From: Sphingomonadaceae bacterium
GTDB taxonomy: Bacteria > Pseudomonadota > Alphaproteobacteria > Sphingomonadales > Sphingomonadaceae
Length of the DNA: 8,418 nucleotides
Assembly (NCBI GenBank): GCA_013821585.1
Contig: JACDGO010000071.1
Coordinates: 1-8,418, forward strand
Reading direction: 5' to 3'
Shown here in pieces: positions 7,343 to 8,418 of this stretch. Positions within the stretch are counted from its first letter, which is position 1. Each line of letters opens with the position of its first letter. The position numbers and the translations under genes were made by a program. The notes beneath the pieces were generated by a model, which was not told the origin of the DNA, did no database searches, and saw only the letters and a list, made by a program, of their open reading frames with translations.

Positions 7343-7384
7343 TCATATACGCGACCATAAGGGCGTTTAAAGTCGCGTATATGA
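7343..7384. promoter_or_regulatory. hipBA operator: perfect 13-bp inverted repeat
   Basis: TCATATACGCGAC at 7343-7355 and its exact reverse complement at 7372-7384 are separated by 16 bp. The arms are 29 bp centre to centre, close to three helical turns. The dyad sits directly upstream of, and partly over, the candidate hipB starts. A promoter-like TGGACA (minus strand, 7406-7401) and TATCAT (7386-7381) run into the right arm, though with short spacing. HipB-type regulators bind such paired palindromes to repress their own operon, so this is the probable autoregulatory site. Confidence 0.7.
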
Positions 7385-7673
7385 TACCTTATTTATGGTC
7401 TGTCCAGTATTTTCGGACCCGAAAAAACGCTACTGGCAACCGCGCCTGGCTATCACAATAGTCAGCGAACGTAGCGACGTTGTCGGTTGGTACTGGCTGC
7501 CAGGCTCGGCCCATGATCGATAGAATCCCATTCTATCAATCACGTTAGCGCCGGATCATGGGTTACAAAGCTATTGTCTGTTCCTCTTTGCGGACGCTTC
7601 GCGGCACCGATTGAGGCGATGGCCGCACCCCGCACGGACTGCCGATGGCCAGCATGACCTGCCCTTTGGCTGT
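7385..7673. other. Gene-free stretch between hipB promoter and right att repeat
   Basis: No supported gene is seen. It holds a tight hairpin (TTTTCGG-AC-CCGAAAA, about 7410-7425) without a T-run on either strand, and the nested inverted repeats at 7510-7562. The 7563-7673 part has no recognisable features. It occupies the place where an integrase gene would be expected if this element had the same layout as its neighbour, so it may be the scar of a lost integrase. Confidence 0.4.
7510..7562. repeat. Nested inverted repeats
   Basis: Outer arms CCCATGATC (7510-7518) and GATCATGGG (7554-7562) are perfect 9-bp complements. Directly after the left outer arm lies an inner hairpin GATAGAAT-CCC-ATTCTATC (7519-7537) with 8-bp arms. 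The two could form a branched cruciform or RNA structure. Function is unknown; a terminator is unlikely because there is no T-run. Confidence 0.5.
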
Positions 7674-7866
7674 GCGGTGTGCCTGCTGATAGAAGCTCTC
7701 GCTCAACGCTCATCTCCACGAAATCTGTGAAGGAACTGTGCAAAACGTTAACTGGAACCGGCGGAAAATCAAGTGCTTGTGAAGAGCCTGTGAATGTGAA
7801 AACAGGCGCCTAGTGTAAGCTAAGCGCCTGTTTTAATTGGATAAATTGATGAGTGAGAGTTAGCGC
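7674..7866. repeat. 193-bp direct repeat, right copy (att site at rpsI)
   Basis: This is the copy attached to the intact rpsI gene. It includes the last Arg codon and stop codon of rpsI, the terminator and further flank. It is the gapless partner of 4089-4281 at an offset of 3585 bp. Recombination here leaves the S9 protein sequence unchanged, the usual reason for 3'-end targeting of essential genes. Confidence 0.85.
7799..7834 (-). terminator. rpsI terminator hairpin
   Basis: The stem AAAACAGGCGC pairs with GCGCCTGTTTT and continues, after one mismatch, through TAG/CTA and a G-U pair to a four-base loop. It begins 26 bp past the rpsI stop codon on the minus strand. A and T tracts on either side make it potentially bidirectional. 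Confidence 0.8.
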
Positions 7867-8414
7867 TTCGAGAACTGGAAGCTGCGCCGTGCCTTCGCAC
7901 GGCCGTATTTCTTGCGCTCGACGGTGCGGCTGTCGCGGGTCAGGAAACCCGCGGCCTTGACGGGTGCGCGCAGCACCGGCTCGAACTTGGTCAGCGCCTG
8001 CGAAATGCCGTGCTTGAGCGCGCCGGCCTGACCCGAAAGTCCGCCGCCCTTGACCGTGCAGACGACGTCATACTGCCCCTCGCGCTCGGCGACCCCGAAC
8101 GGCTGGTTGATGACGAGGCGCAGCGTTGGCCGCGCGAAATAGACTTCGCTGTCGCGGCCGTTAACGGTGATCTTGCCGGTGCCGGGCTTGAGCCAGACGC
8201 GCGCGACCGCGTCCTTGCGGCGGCCGGTGGCATAGGCGCGGCCCTGCGCGTCGACGATCTTCTCGCGCAGCGGCATCGTCGAAACCGGCTTCGTGGGGGC
8301 GGGGGCTTCGGCCGCGGTTTCCGACGCGGGCGCGCCTTCGACGGGGGCGGGAACCGGCGCGGGCTGGTTGGTCAGCGCGGCGAGGTCGGCGAGCGATTGA
8401 CGGGTATCGGACAT
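7860..8414 (-). CDS. rpsI: 30S ribosomal protein S9
   Basis: The 184-residue protein contains the S9 core: [18 protein letters not shown] from residue 61, [19 protein letters not shown] (123-141), and the basic tail [13 protein letters not shown] (172-184). By family knowledge this tail reaches the P-site tRNA in the small ribosomal subunit. Residues 1-55 form an Ala/Pro-rich extension absent from E. coli S9 (about 130 residues) but usual in alphaproteobacteria, which supports the taxonomic guess. The ATG at 8414 directly follows TAAT on the minus strand; the TAA at 8418-8416 may be the end of rplM, the common upstream partner, but too little sequence is present to tell. Only the last codon and the stop belong to the att repeat, so the gene is intact despite the insertions. 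Confidence 0.97.
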   Translation of the reverse strand: MSDTRQSLADLAALTNQPAPVPAPVEGAPASETAAEAPAPTKPVSTMPLREKIVDAQGRAYATGRRKDAVARVWLKPGTGKITVNGRDSEVYFARPTLRLVINQPFGVAEREGQYDVVCTVKGGGLSGQAGALKHGISQALTKFEPVLRAPVKAAGFLTRDSRTVERKKYGRAKARRSFQFSKR

Positions 8415-8418
8415 ATTA

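Larger units (their letters stand above)
4276..7866. mobile_element. Integrase-less module between att repeats at rpsI (cis-mobilisable-like)
   Basis: The 3.6-kb segment is bounded by direct copies of the rpsI 3' flank (4089-4281 and 7674-7866) and holds hipB, hipA, a PIN-like gene and a small ORF. It contains no recombinase. The nearest integrase lies immediately outside the left copy. Such att-flanked cargo without recombination genes is known as a cis-mobilisable element when it derives from a decayed integrative element beside an active one. Exact ends are uncertain because the crossover point inside the repeat is unknown. Confidence 0.65.

Noticed and set aside
7410..7425. Hairpin TTTTCGG-AC-CCGAAAA as a terminator
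   Set aside because: The loop is too small, no T-run follows on either strand, and it lies upstream of the hipB promoter rather than after a gene.
7544..7551. Third copy of the att core GTTAGCGC inside the nested inverted repeat
   Set aside because: Only 8 bases match and the flanks differ. A chance match in a window of this size is quite possible.
7540..7743. Open frame on the minus strand whose start region (SVERELLSAG) is also open in the left att repeat
   Set aside because: All six differences between the two repeat copies in this frame change the amino acid, the frame starts with TTG without a ribosome binding site, and the later part is unrelated. The openness is due to high GC and not to coding.
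1..8418. CRISPR array or complete insertion sequence
   Set aside because: No set of regularly spaced repeats beyond two copies was seen, and no transposase with paired terminal inverted repeats was found.

Overview
The window is GC-rich and looks like a chromosomal segment of a sphingomonad-type alphaproteobacterium. This is inferred from the Ala/Pro-rich N-terminal extension on ribosomal protein S9 and from the general style of the HipA, HipB and integrase proteins. The only clear core gene is rpsI at the right edge. Everything to its left reads as an accretion of integrated elements stacked on the 3' end of rpsI, and every convincing gene lies on the minus strand.

From right to left: rpsI (7860-8414) ends in a 193-bp sequence (7674-7866) that holds its last codon, stop codon and terminator. 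This sequence recurs in the same orientation at 4089-4281 with 16 mismatches and no gaps. Between the copies lies an integrase-less module. It starts with an XRE/HipB regulator behind a perfect 13-bp-arm dyad, followed by an overlapping hipA kinase. Next comes a PIN-like nuclease gene that appears split by a one-base frameshift, and then a translationally coupled 91-residue unknown ORF. The stop codon of this last ORF sits inside the duplicated rpsI terminator.

To the left of the left repeat comes a tyrosine integrase (2834-4070), whose first 15 or so codons seem to be in another frame. It is followed by a 375-bp spacer carrying two 43-bp repeats, and then by a Fic-domain protein with an AbiEi-like winged-helix N terminus (983-2458). 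Further left is a gene-free stretch containing the 5' half of a tRNA-Leu(CAA) cut at the anticodon loop. The N-terminal part of a second tyrosine integrase then runs off the left edge.

The best reading is two or more site-specific insertions in tandem. The element bounded by the 193-bp repeats has lost, or never had, its own integrase and may be mobilised in trans by the neighbouring one, like a cis-mobilisable element. Its cargo, HipBA plus PIN nuclease plus a small coupled ORF, resembles a toxin-antitoxin or defence cassette. The Fic protein gives the neighbouring element a second candidate toxin. All functional assignments come from reading motifs; no searches were run.
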